A stretch of DNA of 64,000 nucleotides from NCBI GenBank assembly GCA_002412775.1, contig DHVT01000011.1, forward strand, positions 154,431 to 218,430. The letters are read 5' to 3'. The notes beneath the pieces were generated by a model. The model worked only from the letters and a program-made list of their open reading frames with translations, was not told the DNA's origin and did not search any database. Shown here piece after piece: positions 42,589 through 50,640 of this stretch. A program made the translations under genes and the position numbers. This DNA comes from Firmicutes bacterium UBA5201 (GTDB taxonomy: Bacteria > Bacillota > Clostridia > Peptostreptococcales > Acidaminobacteraceae). Each line of letters starts with the position of its first letter. The stretch's first letter is position 1.

Positions 42589-43032
42589 ATGACCAGACTT
42601 TGGTACATGATATTCATTTTACTTCAGCTCACATGGGGATCCGTACAGAGTCTGTTGGGATTATTCATTTTCATACGGCATGCTGGAGATCCGCATATTT
42701 TCTACCGCGGATGTATTTTGACCAAGTGGAAATATTCATCGGGTCTCTCGTTGGGACTTTTTATTTTCACGCCTATTGAAGCGGGAAAAAGAGGAGACAG
42801 ATTGATTGTACATGAGTATGGACATACCTTTCAGTCATTGATATTTGGACCTTTATATATTTTGGTGATTGGGATTCCATCCTTGTCATGGGCTAGACTC
42901 GGAAGGTACAAAAAACTTAGGGCGTCAAGTGGATTATCTTATTCCCACTACTGGACAGAAAAATGGGCAGACAGGCTAGGTGAGGCCGTTACTGGAATGC
43001 CATCGCTTGGTGAAAACAACAATAGAGTTTAG
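42589..43032 (+). CDS. Uncharacterised membrane protein with HEYGH motif
   Basis: A 147-residue protein with helices near residues 5-28, 48-62 and 85-105. It contains LIVHEYGHTFQSLIFGPLYI, a H-E-x-x-H zinc-binding pattern at a membrane boundary, and later SGLSYSHYWTEKWADRLG, which may supply another ligand. The combination occurs in conserved small membrane proteins of Firmicutes and Bacteroidetes without known activity. AGGAG precedes the ATG, and an extended -10 (TGATATAAT, near 42553-42561) lies upstream. A membrane zinc protease or a non-peptidase zincin fold are both possible. Confidence 0.7.
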   Translation: MTRLWYMIFILLQLTWGSVQSLLGLFIFIRHAGDPHIFYRGCILTKWKYSSGLSLGLFIFTPIEAGKRGDRLIVHEYGHTFQSLIFGPLYILVIGIPSLSWARLGRYKKLRASSGLSYSHYWTEKWADRLGEAVTGMPSLGENNNRV

Positions 43033-43038
43033 GAGAAT

Positions 43039-43539
43039 ATGGATGTGATTGAATTAAGAGAAATTGATTGGAGCAATTTAGGCGAAATATTGGATTTGAA
43101 AGTTGAAAAGTCTCAAGAAGATTTCATTTTACCTAATGAAGTATTTATTGCTCAGGCTTATGTGAATCTAAGAATGCACTATCCTGATGTTGTTTTTGGA
43201 ATCTATAATGATCATGTCGCTATTGGATTTACAAAAATAGTCTTGGTACCGAAGAATGAGAAGCCCTATTACTTCGATCATACTTGCTATATGATTGATG
43301 CTTTCATGTTGGATTCCAGATTTCAAAAAAAGGGATTGGGCCGCCAAGCATTTGAGAAGATTATGTTATACATTCTTTCTCAGCCATTTGGCTTTGCGGA
43401 TGGGATTCGATTGTTGTGTTCTGTCACCAATAGAAATGGTCAACATTTTTTCAAATCATTTGGGTTTGAAGATTGTGGCCATTATGTGAGCAATCTAAAG
43501 AACTACATCATGTTCTCATACTCCATACCAAAAAAATAA
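43039..43539 (+). CDS. GNAT-family N-acetyltransferase
   Basis: A 166-residue acetyltransferase. The core beta4 and acetyl-CoA loop read YMIDAFMLDSRFQKKGLGRQ (Q/R-x-x-G-x-G), followed by NRNGQHFFKSFGFEDCG, the usual C-terminal GNAT motif. It starts six nt after the HEYGH gene and shares its transcript. A terminator follows immediately. Confidence 0.9.
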   Translation: MDVIELREIDWSNLGEILDLKVEKSQEDFILPNEVFIAQAYVNLRMHYPDVVFGIYNDHVAIGFTKIVLVPKNEKPYYFDHTCYMIDAFMLDSRFQKKGLGRQAFEKIMLYILSQPFGFADGIRLLCSVTNRNGQHFFKSFGFEDCGHYVSNLKNYIMFSYSIPKK

Positions 43540-43563
43540 AAATCCGAAATCTCGGATTTTTTT
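43539..43563. terminator. Terminator between convergent genes
   Basis: AAAATCCGA (43539-43547) pairs with TCGGATTTT (43552-43560), followed by TTT. It overlaps the stop codons of the GNAT gene and nearly those of the convergent zinc-ribbon gene. Confidence 0.85.
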
Positions 43564-43993
43564 ATATTTTTTCGCCACAATTTTTGCAATACTTCGCATC
43601 TTCATCGTTCAGTTCAGAGCAGTTCCTACATCTGACCTTTACGATTTCTTTTTTTGTATGTATTTCTGTTTCGTCCATAGCATCTTTGATCATGCCACCG
43701 GCCATTGACGACCAAGGACTCAAATCTTCTCTAGCTTTCTTTGGATCCAGAATAATCCCTGAACCTGCTACACCACGTGCAGCCACTGTCCTCATACCGT
43801 TACCAATGGCAATCATCAGAATGCCTATGATAGGTCTATTCATGAATGAAACCATATTGCCATTTGCAAGCATCCTTTCAGGATTCATAAAGCTTACAAA
43901 AACGGAAAGAAACAGCAGTATACCGACTCCTGAAACAGCCATTCCCGCATAATAGAGTAGTTTTCTGCCTTCTGATATCTCTTTTTTTGCCAT
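43562..43993 (-). CDS. Zinc-ribbon membrane protein
   Basis: A 143-residue protein with two hydrophobic helices (about 11-34 and 53-72) and a C-terminal zinc ribbon VRCRNCSELNDEDAKYCKNC (Cys-x2-Cys...Cys-x2-Cys). GGAGGT precedes the ATG. Such proteins are common in Clostridia and uncharacterised; the ribbon faces either the cytosol or an interaction partner. Monocistronic. Confidence 0.75.
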   Translation of the reverse strand: MAKKEISEGRKLLYYAGMAVSGVGILLFLSVFVSFMNPERMLANGNMVSFMNRPIIGILMIAIGNGMRTVAARGVAGSGIILDPKKAREDLSPWSSMAGGMIKDAMDETEIHTKKEIVKVRCRNCSELNDEDAKYCKNCGEKI

Positions 43994-44061
43994 GTTTACC
44001 TCCAGTCCACTATTATTTTACCATAATAATAAATATTATGAAATCTTAAAGATATTAAGTA

Positions 44062-44105
44062 TTGACGACTTGTTCCACAAGTGGTATTATAACCACAAAT
44101 GGAAC
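44062..44105 (+). promoter_or_regulatory. Promoter with operator straddling the -10 box
   Basis: -35 TTGACG (44062-44067), 17 nt, -10 TATTAT (44085-44090). Inverted repeats GTTCCACAAGTGG (44072-44084) and CCACAAATGGAAC (44093-44105) lie on either side of the -10. Binding of the HTH protein encoded downstream would block the promoter. Confidence 0.78.
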
Positions 44106-44126
44106 TAATAAGAGTGAGGTGTTATT

Positions 44127-44654
44127 GTGAAAGATTTAAGTCAAGTGTTGATGAACCCCATTAGGAGTCGAATTATTCAGTATCTATCCATTCACAAAGA
44201 AGCAACAGTAGGTATACTATCTGAGCACATTTCGGATGTACCAAGAACAACACTCTATAGACACATCAATATTCTTGAGAAGAGTGATTTGATCAAAGTA
44301 ATTTCTGAAAAGAAAATCAGAGGTTCACTCGAGAAAACCTATGTACTGAATATCGAAACATACAGCAAAGAAAACACTGTGGAAAATGCTACGCGAAACG
44401 CCTTTGGTTTTCTGATGAAAATATATGCGGATTTTGACAGATATTTTTCTGGCAATCAGAAAAAACCTATATCAGAAATTGAGCAGATTTTTCTTGGTAA
44501 TGTAAGTTTGCTTTTGAGTGATGAAGAATTCAAAGTATTTATGAATGAGATGAATCAAGTTTTTGGAAAGTACATAAGTAATGTCCAAGATGGGAGTCGA
44601 AAGCAAAGAAGTATTTCAATTATTTCGTCCCCTGTAATTAGTGAAGGAGAGTAA
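44127..44654 (+). CDS. ArsR-like helix-turn-helix transcriptional regulator
   Basis: A 175-residue regulator. Residues 5-70 are a winged HTH (LMNPIRSRIIQYLSIHKEAT, then VPRTTLYRHINILEKSDLIK) of the type seen in small Firmicute repressors that control their own operon. The C-terminal helical part probably binds a ligand. The start is GTG after GTGAGGTG. The gene is followed three nt later by an alpha/beta hydrolase gene, so the regulator may sense the hydrolase substrate. Confidence 0.85.
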   Translation: MKDLSQVLMNPIRSRIIQYLSIHKEATVGILSEHISDVPRTTLYRHINILEKSDLIKVISEKKIRGSLEKTYVLNIETYSKENTVENATRNAFGFLMKIYADFDRYFSGNQKKPISEIEQIFLGNVSLLLSDEEFKVFMNEMNQVFGKYISNVQDGSRKQRSISIISSPVISEGE

Positions 44655-44657
44655 CAG

Positions 44658-45638
44658 ATGAAAACGAAAAAAAATAGGAGTAGGGGGCGTAAAATTATGA
44701 CGGTACTGTTGGTTTTTTTAGGTGTCATTATAACGTTAAACATTGCTGGATTTGCGATAACCCAGATCAGAGGAACTAAGGAACTCGATCAAGTGAAGCC
44801 TTATGGCGATTTGGTTGAAGTGGATGGCAAAAAAATGCACATCTACAAAATGGGAGAAGGGGACAAAACCATTGTCTTAATGCCTGGACTTGGAATCGCA
44901 TTACCTTCAGCTGATTTCGGTCCACTTATGAGAGCAATGAAAGACGATTACAAAGTGGTGGCAGTGGAGTATTTTGGAATAGGATTCAGTGATGTTTCTG
45001 ATCAACCGAGAACAAATGAGAATTACATAAAAGAACTCAGGGAAGCACTAAAAAAATCGGGATTGAACCCTCCGTATGTTTTGATGCCACATTCGGCATC
45101 AGGTATTTATGCCGAGTATTATGCGACTCAATATCAAGAGGAGGTTGAAGCGATCATCATGCTCGATACAACTTCGAGTGCGGAGCTGGAGTCCGTAAAA
45201 ATCCCCAAATTTGTTTATTCTCTAGGAAAGATTCAGCAAGCCACCGGATTTTCAAGGTTGGTTGCCAATTTGATTCCTGAATTCAAGTTGATTGAAAATG
45301 GATACACTGAGAAAGAACAAGCCGACTACAAAGTGTTCACTTATTTTGGAAACAATAATACAGTCATTGATCAAGCTGTACGGTTTGGTGACAACATTGA
45401 GGAAGTGAAAAATTTGAAATTCCCTGAAACCGTTCCAGTTCTAAAACTGATAGCAGCTGATACACTAAAAATGATGGGAAAGAAAACCAAGGACGATGGC
45501 ATGGGATATCAAACGAAACATCTGAATAGACTTGGACAAAATGCATCTTATAAAATCATTGAAGGATCACATATGATTTATCAGAAACAGTCTGAGCTAA
45601 TCAAGCAATATACTGATGAATTCTTATCCGATTTGTAG
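44658..45638 (+). CDS. Alpha/beta hydrolase, membrane anchored
   Basis: A 326-residue hydrolase with an N-terminal transmembrane helix (VLLVFLGVIITLNIAGFAI). The oxyanion segment is VLMPGLGIALPS, the nucleophile Ser lies in LMPHSASGIYAEYY, and the catalytic His is likely in IEGSHMIYQK. It probably acts outside the membrane on an ester or lactone. GGAGAG precedes the ATG. It is in an operon with the upstream HTH regulator and overlaps the convergent YczE-like gene by 15 nt. Confidence 0.88.
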   Translation: MKTKKNRSRGRKIMTVLLVFLGVIITLNIAGFAITQIRGTKELDQVKPYGDLVEVDGKKMHIYKMGEGDKTIVLMPGLGIALPSADFGPLMRAMKDDYKVVAVEYFGIGFSDVSDQPRTNENYIKELREALKKSGLNPPYVLMPHSASGIYAEYYATQYQEEVEAIIMLDTTSSAELESVKIPKFVYSLGKIQQATGFSRLVANLIPEFKLIENGYTEKEQADYKVFTYFGNNNTVIDQAVRFGDNIEEVKNLKFPETVPVLKLIAADTLKMMGKKTKDDGMGYQTKHLNRLGQNASYKIIEGSHMIYQKQSELIKQYTDEFLSDL

Positions 45639-46250
45639 GCTGCGCTCCCGCCATTTTCTAACTGTACTCATGGAAAATGAAAGCAAAATGAAGCTGATGA
45701 TTGTACCCTCACGAACAAAGAATGGCAGATAAAATGAAAGTGAGATAATGATAGAAACAGCAATGGAAACCAGATCGATTCCATAGCGATAAAGCATGAA
45801 ACTGCGGGAAGTCTTATCAGCCAGTTCGTTGCAGACACTCTCGATTGGAAAGGTGATTGTGTTATAAGAAATGATCATTCCAACAGATGAACCACCAATA
45901 ATTGTGCCTATGACCATCGTCATGATTCGCAAACCGTAATTCGATATTTCTAAAAAACTCAACAAATTGTAAGTGAAAAAGTTGATGAAAAGTCCAAAAA
46001 TCAGTACTGAAAATCCTTGAAGCGCATATTTCCTATAAAGTTTAAAGTCTGTCATGCGCATATAAATCAATAAGAACACAATGTTAAGTAGGGTCGTAAT
46101 TGTCCCTACTTTTATTTGTGATGCTTCAGCCAGTGCAACGTTCATTGAATTGAAACTGCTGACACCTATATGGGCTTTGATGGTCAAACTGATTCCGAAA
46201 GCGGAGATCAAATAGAAAATGTATGATTTGATGAGATTTTTAGTATTCAT
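45624..46250 (-). CDS. YczE/YitT-type membrane protein
   Basis: A 208-residue protein with about five transmembrane helices. It begins SYIFYLISAFGISLTIKAHI, followed by GVSSFNSMNVALAEASQIKVG, typical of YczE-type proteins, and ends with a basic tail, RKWRERS. Function is unknown for the family. It is transcribed divergently from a Crp/Fnr-type regulator gene (46338), an arrangement suggesting that the regulator controls it. Confidence 0.82.
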   Translation of the reverse strand: MNTKNLIKSYIFYLISAFGISLTIKAHIGVSSFNSMNVALAEASQIKVGTITTLLNIVFLLIYMRMTDFKLYRKYALQGFSVLIFGLFINFFTYNLLSFLEISNYGLRIMTMVIGTIIGGSSVGMIISYNTITFPIESVCNELADKTSRSFMLYRYGIDLVSIAVSIIISLSFYLPFFVREGTIISFILLSFSMSTVRKWRERSLQIG

Positions 46251-46337
46251 TTCTAATCCTCCTTAAAATATTTTTCAACTTCATTATAAGTCATCTGTGT
46301 TAAACTATATATGAGATATCTCACACTGGAGGAAAAA

Positions 46338-47003
46338 ATGAATATAATTTCTATAAATGATCTTAATCAAGCTGAAATGGAAATTTATAATAAATACATG
46401 CCTTTGTTCGACAAAGTAAAAAATCATGTATCATGTTACAGATACAATCCAAAAGAGATGATTATCGATTCGGATAAAAAATTGGATCGTCTTTACTTTT
46501 TGTTATCTGGAAAGGCAAAAATATCTTTGATCCATGAAGATGGCAAACGATCCATAGTCCATTTTGTCGGACCAGAGGAGTTTGTCGGTGAATTGACATT
46601 GATTGATGTGGAGCAATCGCCAAAGGATGTGACATGTCTTTCTGAATGTATTTGCATGGCAGTTGAAATGGGCGTTGCGAGAGATTACCTTTTGAGTGAT
46701 AATGAGTTCATGCTTACTATGAGCAGATATATAGGTAAAAAATTGCTGGATCGGACTTGGTTTCATTCCAAACAGCAAAGCTTTGAATTGCGTTATCGTC
46801 TAGCAGCATATATTTTACTTGCAGAAAATGAAGGGTATTATGATGAAAGGCATACTGAAACAGCTGAATTCTTAGGTGTCAGTTATCGCCATCTCTTGCA
46901 AATCTTGCAACTATTTAGATCAGAGGGTTTGATGAAGAAGACAAAAAAAGGGTATGAAATCAACAGAGAAGGTCTATATGAGATTGCAAAGCATTTGGAG
47001 TGA
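46338..47003 (+). CDS. Crp/Fnr-family regulator (YeiL-like)
   Basis: A 221-residue protein with a cyclic-nucleotide-binding-like beta barrel (KLDRLYFLLSGKAKISLIHE, GPEEFVGELTLIDVEQ) and a C-terminal HTH (HTETAEFLGVSYRHLLQILQ, then LFRSEGLMKKTKKGYEIN). The cAMP-contacting Arg of E. coli Crp (GELxxxxxxPRxA) is not present, and no Fe-S Cys cluster is seen. YeiL-type regulators respond to nutrient or redox status. GGAGGA sets the ATG at 46338. Candidate targets: the divergent YczE gene and possibly the box at 53526. Confidence 0.87.
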   Translation: MNIISINDLNQAEMEIYNKYMPLFDKVKNHVSCYRYNPKEMIIDSDKKLDRLYFLLSGKAKISLIHEDGKRSIVHFVGPEEFVGELTLIDVEQSPKDVTCLSECICMAVEMGVARDYLLSDNEFMLTMSRYIGKKLLDRTWFHSKQQSFELRYRLAAYILLAENEGYYDERHTETAEFLGVSYRHLLQILQLFRSEGLMKKTKKGYEINREGLYEIAKHLE

Positions 47004-47053
47004 GGATTGCCAACTCACAAAAAACAAGTTATGATACTGCTGAGGAGGATTTT

Positions 47054-48055
47054 ATGAAGGTACGTTTCAAGCATCAACTAAAAATTCAATATAGCCGTGT
47101 CATTGAGGCCCTTTCATTGCTATGCGCCTTGAGTAATAATTCTCATCATGAAACAGTTCTAGATCTTAGTGCATATGATGACCTGAAGCTACAGTATGCA
47201 TCTTTTTTTGAATTGCTGAATAATTTGCCCAAAATGCGTTTCGCTTGGCTGGAATTTGCTTTGGTTTCGACAGAGCGAGATCACATTGACGCACTCATCA
47301 AAGATATTCGAAAGTGTTCTACTGAAAGACTTTTGGTTATTCTTCTTGAACATGAGATCGATGAAATCGAAGCAGTTAAATTATTGAAATCAGAGTCTGA
47401 TTTGAAGACGCTTATCAAACAGTGGGGGTATGATGAAATCTTATTTGAAATTATATCCTCGTTGCCTGAAGTGATGGATTTGTTTTGTGAGATTCTTTAT
47501 GCTCTTGACGGAAATGAAGCCTTTAATCAAAAGCTCGATGAACTGATTCAAACTGCTTCTTATGAACCGTTCCTTAACATTTTCAAAGAGGGGACAGTGT
47601 TTAGGCATCCACTTTCATTTGCACAAGAGTTGATGGGAAAACCATTTTGGAATATCGCTGATTATTCCAACTATGAATTTATACCTGTGAATTATATCAG
47701 CCCGTTTTCCATGAGATTGATGGATGATCAGACTATGATTTATATTCAGTCAATTGAAAAAGTGAAGAGAAATCAAGATGAGTATTTGGACAGTATTCTT
47801 GATCCACTTAAGAGTATCTCAGATGCAACTAGGCTAAAAATACTCAAAATGTTATATATGCATCCAATGTATGGAAAAGAAATTGCAGATGCGTTGAACC
47901 TGACAACACCAACGGTTTCACATCATCTTGATGCCCTCAATCAACAAGGTTTGGTGAATGTTGAGAAGGTGAAACAAATTAAGTATTTCAGTACAAACTA
48001 CACACTATTAAGCAGAAAACTTGATGATGTCACCAAATATGTAAAAGAAAAATAG
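47054..48055 (+). CDS. ArsR-family regulator with long N-terminal domain
   Basis: A 333-residue protein whose last ~90 residues are an ArsR winged HTH (ISDATRLKILKMLYMHPMYG, then KEIADALNLTTPTVSHHLDA). The ~240-residue N-terminal part is the DUF5937-like region found in clostridial ArsR proteins next to ABC-2 exporters. GAGGAGG sets the ATG at 47054. An inverted repeat covers the promoter of the following ABC operon (48133-48170), its likely target. A terminator separates the two. Confidence 0.87.
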   Translation: MKVRFKHQLKIQYSRVIEALSLLCALSNNSHHETVLDLSAYDDLKLQYASFFELLNNLPKMRFAWLEFALVSTERDHIDALIKDIRKCSTERLLVILLEHEIDEIEAVKLLKSESDLKTLIKQWGYDEILFEIISSLPEVMDLFCEILYALDGNEAFNQKLDELIQTASYEPFLNIFKEGTVFRHPLSFAQELMGKPFWNIADYSNYEFIPVNYISPFSMRLMDDQTMIYIQSIEKVKRNQDEYLDSILDPLKSISDATRLKILKMLYMHPMYGKEIADALNLTTPTVSHHLDALNQQGLVNVEKVKQIKYFSTNYTLLSRKLDDVTKYVKEK

Positions 48056-48057
48056 TC

Positions 48058-48086
48058 AAAACTCTCCCAACTGGAGAGTTTTTTTA
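48058..48086 (+). terminator. Rho-independent terminator
   Basis: AAAACTCTCC (48058-48067) pairs with GGAGAGTTTT (48073-48082), followed by T. Confidence 0.92.
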
Positions 48087-48108
48087 TGCGAAATTTTAAT
48101 TTGACCTA

Positions 48109-48170
48109 TTGACATGAAGAGCAAATCTTTGTATATTAGACATATATCAAATAAGATGTATATCTAATAT
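48109..48170 (+). promoter_or_regulatory. Promoter and operator of the ABC-2 exporter operon
   Basis: -35 TTGACA (48109-48114), exactly 17 nt, -10 TATATT (48132-48137). A 16-bp imperfect inverted repeat, 48133-48148 with 48155-48170 (arms ATATTAGA...TATC), overlaps the -10 and start site, consistent with repression by the neighbouring ArsR protein. Confidence 0.8.
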
Positions 48171-48187
48171 GCAAAGTGAGGTGCACT

Positions 48188-48991
48188 ATGTTATCAAATT
48201 CATATCCAGTTATTTCAGTCAAGGATTTGAAAAGAACATATACCGCAAAGATTGGAGTGATGAATCAAAAAAAGAAGTCTGTTGAGGCCTTGAAAGGAAT
48301 CAGTTTTGATATTTATCCAGGAGAGATTTTTGGGCTACTTGGTCCAAATGGAGCAGGTAAGACAACTACTATTAAAATATTGACAACTTTGCTAGCACCG
48401 ACTTCCGGTGAGGCAAAAGTTTTTGGTTTTGAAGCATTTGGTGAAGAAAAATTGATACGACCAAGAATCAATTTTATTTTTGGTGGAGAGCGAAGCCTCT
48501 ACTGGAGATTGAGTGGTGAAGATAACCTGAAATTTTTTGCGGATATTTATAAAGTTCCAAGATCAAAACAACGAGAGCTACTTGATCGTCTTTTTGAGGA
48601 GGTGGGTTTGACAGAGGTTAGAACTCATAAGGTGGAAACTTATTCAAAGGGCATGAAACAGAGATTGCAAATTGCAAGGGCACTACTCAATGAACCAGAA
48701 GTAATATTCCTTGATGAACCAAGTCTCGGACTCGATCCAGTAGCAGCAAGAGCGCTGAAGAAAATGGTCAGGCAGATCGCTGATCAAGGGAAAACAGTTC
48801 TTTTGACGACACATTATATGCAAGAAGCAGAGGAGCTATGTGATCGAGTGGCGATAATAAACAACGGTGAGCTTGTGGCCATGAATACAATTGAAGGTCT
48901 GAAAGCTATCGCGAAACATGAGTCGAATAATGAGTCAAATCTTTCTCTCGAGGATATCTATGTTCATTTTATAGAGGGGAGGGCCATATGA
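48188..48991 (+). CDS. ABC-2 transporter ATP-binding protein (DrrA/NatA type)
   Basis: A 267-residue ATPase: Walker A LLGPNGAGKTTTIK, signature YSKGMKQRLQIARALL, Walker B VIFLDEPSLGLDP and switch His LTTHYM. The N-terminal strand region has a short extra segment (MNQKKKSVEALKGI). It energises the two permeases that follow. GTGAGGTG sets the ATG at 48188; the in-frame GTG 48176 is the ribosome site itself. Overlap of four nt with the next gene shows coupling. The exported compound is unknown (drug, lipid or peptide). Confidence 0.93.
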   Translation: MLSNSYPVISVKDLKRTYTAKIGVMNQKKKSVEALKGISFDIYPGEIFGLLGPNGAGKTTTIKILTTLLAPTSGEAKVFGFEAFGEEKLIRPRINFIFGGERSLYWRLSGEDNLKFFADIYKVPRSKQRELLDRLFEEVGLTEVRTHKVETYSKGMKQRLQIARALLNEPEVIFLDEPSLGLDPVAARALKKMVRQIADQGKTVLLTTHYMQEAEELCDRVAIINNGELVAMNTIEGLKAIAKHESNNESNLSLEDIYVHFIEGRAI

Positions 48992-49758
48992 GTGTTCTTA
49001 TAGCAAGTGCAATGCAACAATTTAGAACTTCCATAGGAAGACCCATGTTTAGATTTTGTGTGTTAGCTCAACCAGTTATTTTTGGTTTGTTGCTTGGGAT
49101 GATGTACCTCGAAAAATCTGATATGGATTTCACCCTATATGCTGTTTTTGGCAGTGGACTTTCCACATTTTGGTCCAGTATATGTTTTTCCTCAGCAAGC
49201 GATATACATAGAGAAAGATGGTATGGTACTCTGGAGACTATTTATGCTGCTCCTGCAGGGTTCAAATGGATTGTCCTTGGAAAGATTATAGGCAATTCTA
49301 TTTGGGGATTTCTAAGTATTTGCATCAGTTTCAGTGTTGTCACTTTGGTGTTTCAAAAGCAAATCATAATTAGCAACTTTCTATGGTTGGCAATTGGACT
49401 TGTACTGATGACACTCTCATTGATTGCAATAGGCTATCTTTTTGCGGCACTGTTTACATTATCAAGAAATGCTAGGGTTCTTATGAATTTTATGGAGTAC
49501 CCTGTCTATATTTTATGTGGCATTTTGTTTCCAATCGAACAATTGCCTGAATTGCTCAGATATTTTGCATATGCATTTTCACCAACATGGGCGGTTAAAA
49601 TCATCCATTATGCTGTATGGGGAGGGACCTGGAATGAGGTTGCTCCTTATGTCGGAGGCTTATTGATATTGACACTCTTTTATCTATTGATCTCTGTGGT
49701 CATGTTTAGTAGGATTGACGTCAAATGTCGTGTGGAAGCTACTTTGGAGGTTTACTGA
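48988..49758 (+). CDS. ABC-2 type permease, first subunit
   Basis: A 256-residue membrane protein with six predicted helices and the ABC-2 signature region GILFPIEQLPELLRYFAYAFSPTWAVKII. The conserved region ERWYGTLETIYAAPAGFKWIVLGKIIG precedes helix 3. GGGGAGGG lies inside the end of the ATPase gene. It overlaps the second permease by one nt (TGATG) and likely forms a heterodimer with it. Confidence 0.9.
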   Translation: MSVLIASAMQQFRTSIGRPMFRFCVLAQPVIFGLLLGMMYLEKSDMDFTLYAVFGSGLSTFWSSICFSSASDIHRERWYGTLETIYAAPAGFKWIVLGKIIGNSIWGFLSICISFSVVTLVFQKQIIISNFLWLAIGLVLMTLSLIAIGYLFAALFTLSRNARVLMNFMEYPVYILCGILFPIEQLPELLRYFAYAFSPTWAVKIIHYAVWGGTWNEVAPYVGGLLILTLFYLLISVVMFSRIDVKCRVEATLEVY

Positions 49759-50546
49759 TGGATTCTTTTAAGCGGCTCTTTAGAAAAGCGACACTATCTT
49801 ACAAAGGACTTTTTGCTGTGATGTCTGTTCAACAATATCTCATGGTCAATTTGGGGGCACCACTTATGCAAATGCTCTGTTTCACACTTGTTGCGCGCTA
49901 TGTATACGGTGCTATGGATGTCAGCTATTGGTTCATTGGCAATGCGCTTGTACTGACATATTTCAACGCCATTTTTGGTGTTGGTGTGCAATTGACTCAA
50001 GAAAAAAATTCTGGTACGCTCAAGTTATTGATTGCTTCTCCTTCAAGTGGTGTTGGAATATTCCTTCCACGAGCAACGCTCCATATATTTGATGGTCTGT
50101 TGACAGTGCTGTTCGGGCTTGCGGTTGGATCCTTGATTTTTGGTTTTCACCTACCTGTCTCTGAATGGCCTGCATTTTTACTGATCCTGCTCGTGGCATC
50201 ATTTTCTGCAATGGCTTTTGGATTGATTATTTCCTGCCTTGGGTTATTGACCAGAGATCTCAATTTGGTGCTCAATGTAGCTTCAATGGCGATGCTAGGG
50301 CTCACAGGCGCAAATTTTCCTATTAGTCGTATGCCGAATTGGTTGCAACTAATTGGACAAATGATGCCACTTACCCGAAGTATTGAGGCGAGTCGTTCCC
50401 TCAACTCAGGTGTACCTTTACCTGAGTTGAGTGGGATGATCCTCGGCGAATTTTTTCTTGGTGTTATCTTGATGGTCGTTGGAGTACTTATGTTTAACAT
50501 TATGGCTAGAGTTGCTGTAAAACTTGGAGTACTTGAGATGTTTTAG
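49758..50546 (+). CDS. ABC-2 type permease, second subunit
   Basis: A 262-residue membrane protein with six helices. The segment QLTQEKNSGTLKLLIASPSS corresponds to the E-x-G-T-x-E-x-L region, and GANFPISRMPNWLQLIGQMMPLTRSIE is the ABC-2 signature. GGAGG sets the ATG at 49758, which overlaps the previous stop; the frame open from 49725 is not used. It is the last gene of the exporter operon. Confidence 0.9.
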   Translation: MDSFKRLFRKATLSYKGLFAVMSVQQYLMVNLGAPLMQMLCFTLVARYVYGAMDVSYWFIGNALVLTYFNAIFGVGVQLTQEKNSGTLKLLIASPSSGVGIFLPRATLHIFDGLLTVLFGLAVGSLIFGFHLPVSEWPAFLLILLVASFSAMAFGLIISCLGLLTRDLNLVLNVASMAMLGLTGANFPISRMPNWLQLIGQMMPLTRSIEASRSLNSGVPLPELSGMILGEFFLGVILMVVGVLMFNIMARVAVKLGVLEMF

Positions 50547-50640
50547 AATTTAAGGTATATGTAAATCGACTTATTTGTGCACGGATTATCGTATGAGAGA
50601 AAGCATTCTTTGCTAGAATAATTGAGAAGGAGGTTGTTTG

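Noticed and set aside
43473..43952. 159-codon plus-strand ORF
   Set aside because: It is antisense to the zinc-ribbon gene and runs through a terminator; coding is supported on the minus strand.
45624..45638. Overlap of hydrolase and YczE-like genes as a frameshift
   Set aside because: The genes are convergent, both ends read normally, and such 3' overlaps recur here (41119, 58344).
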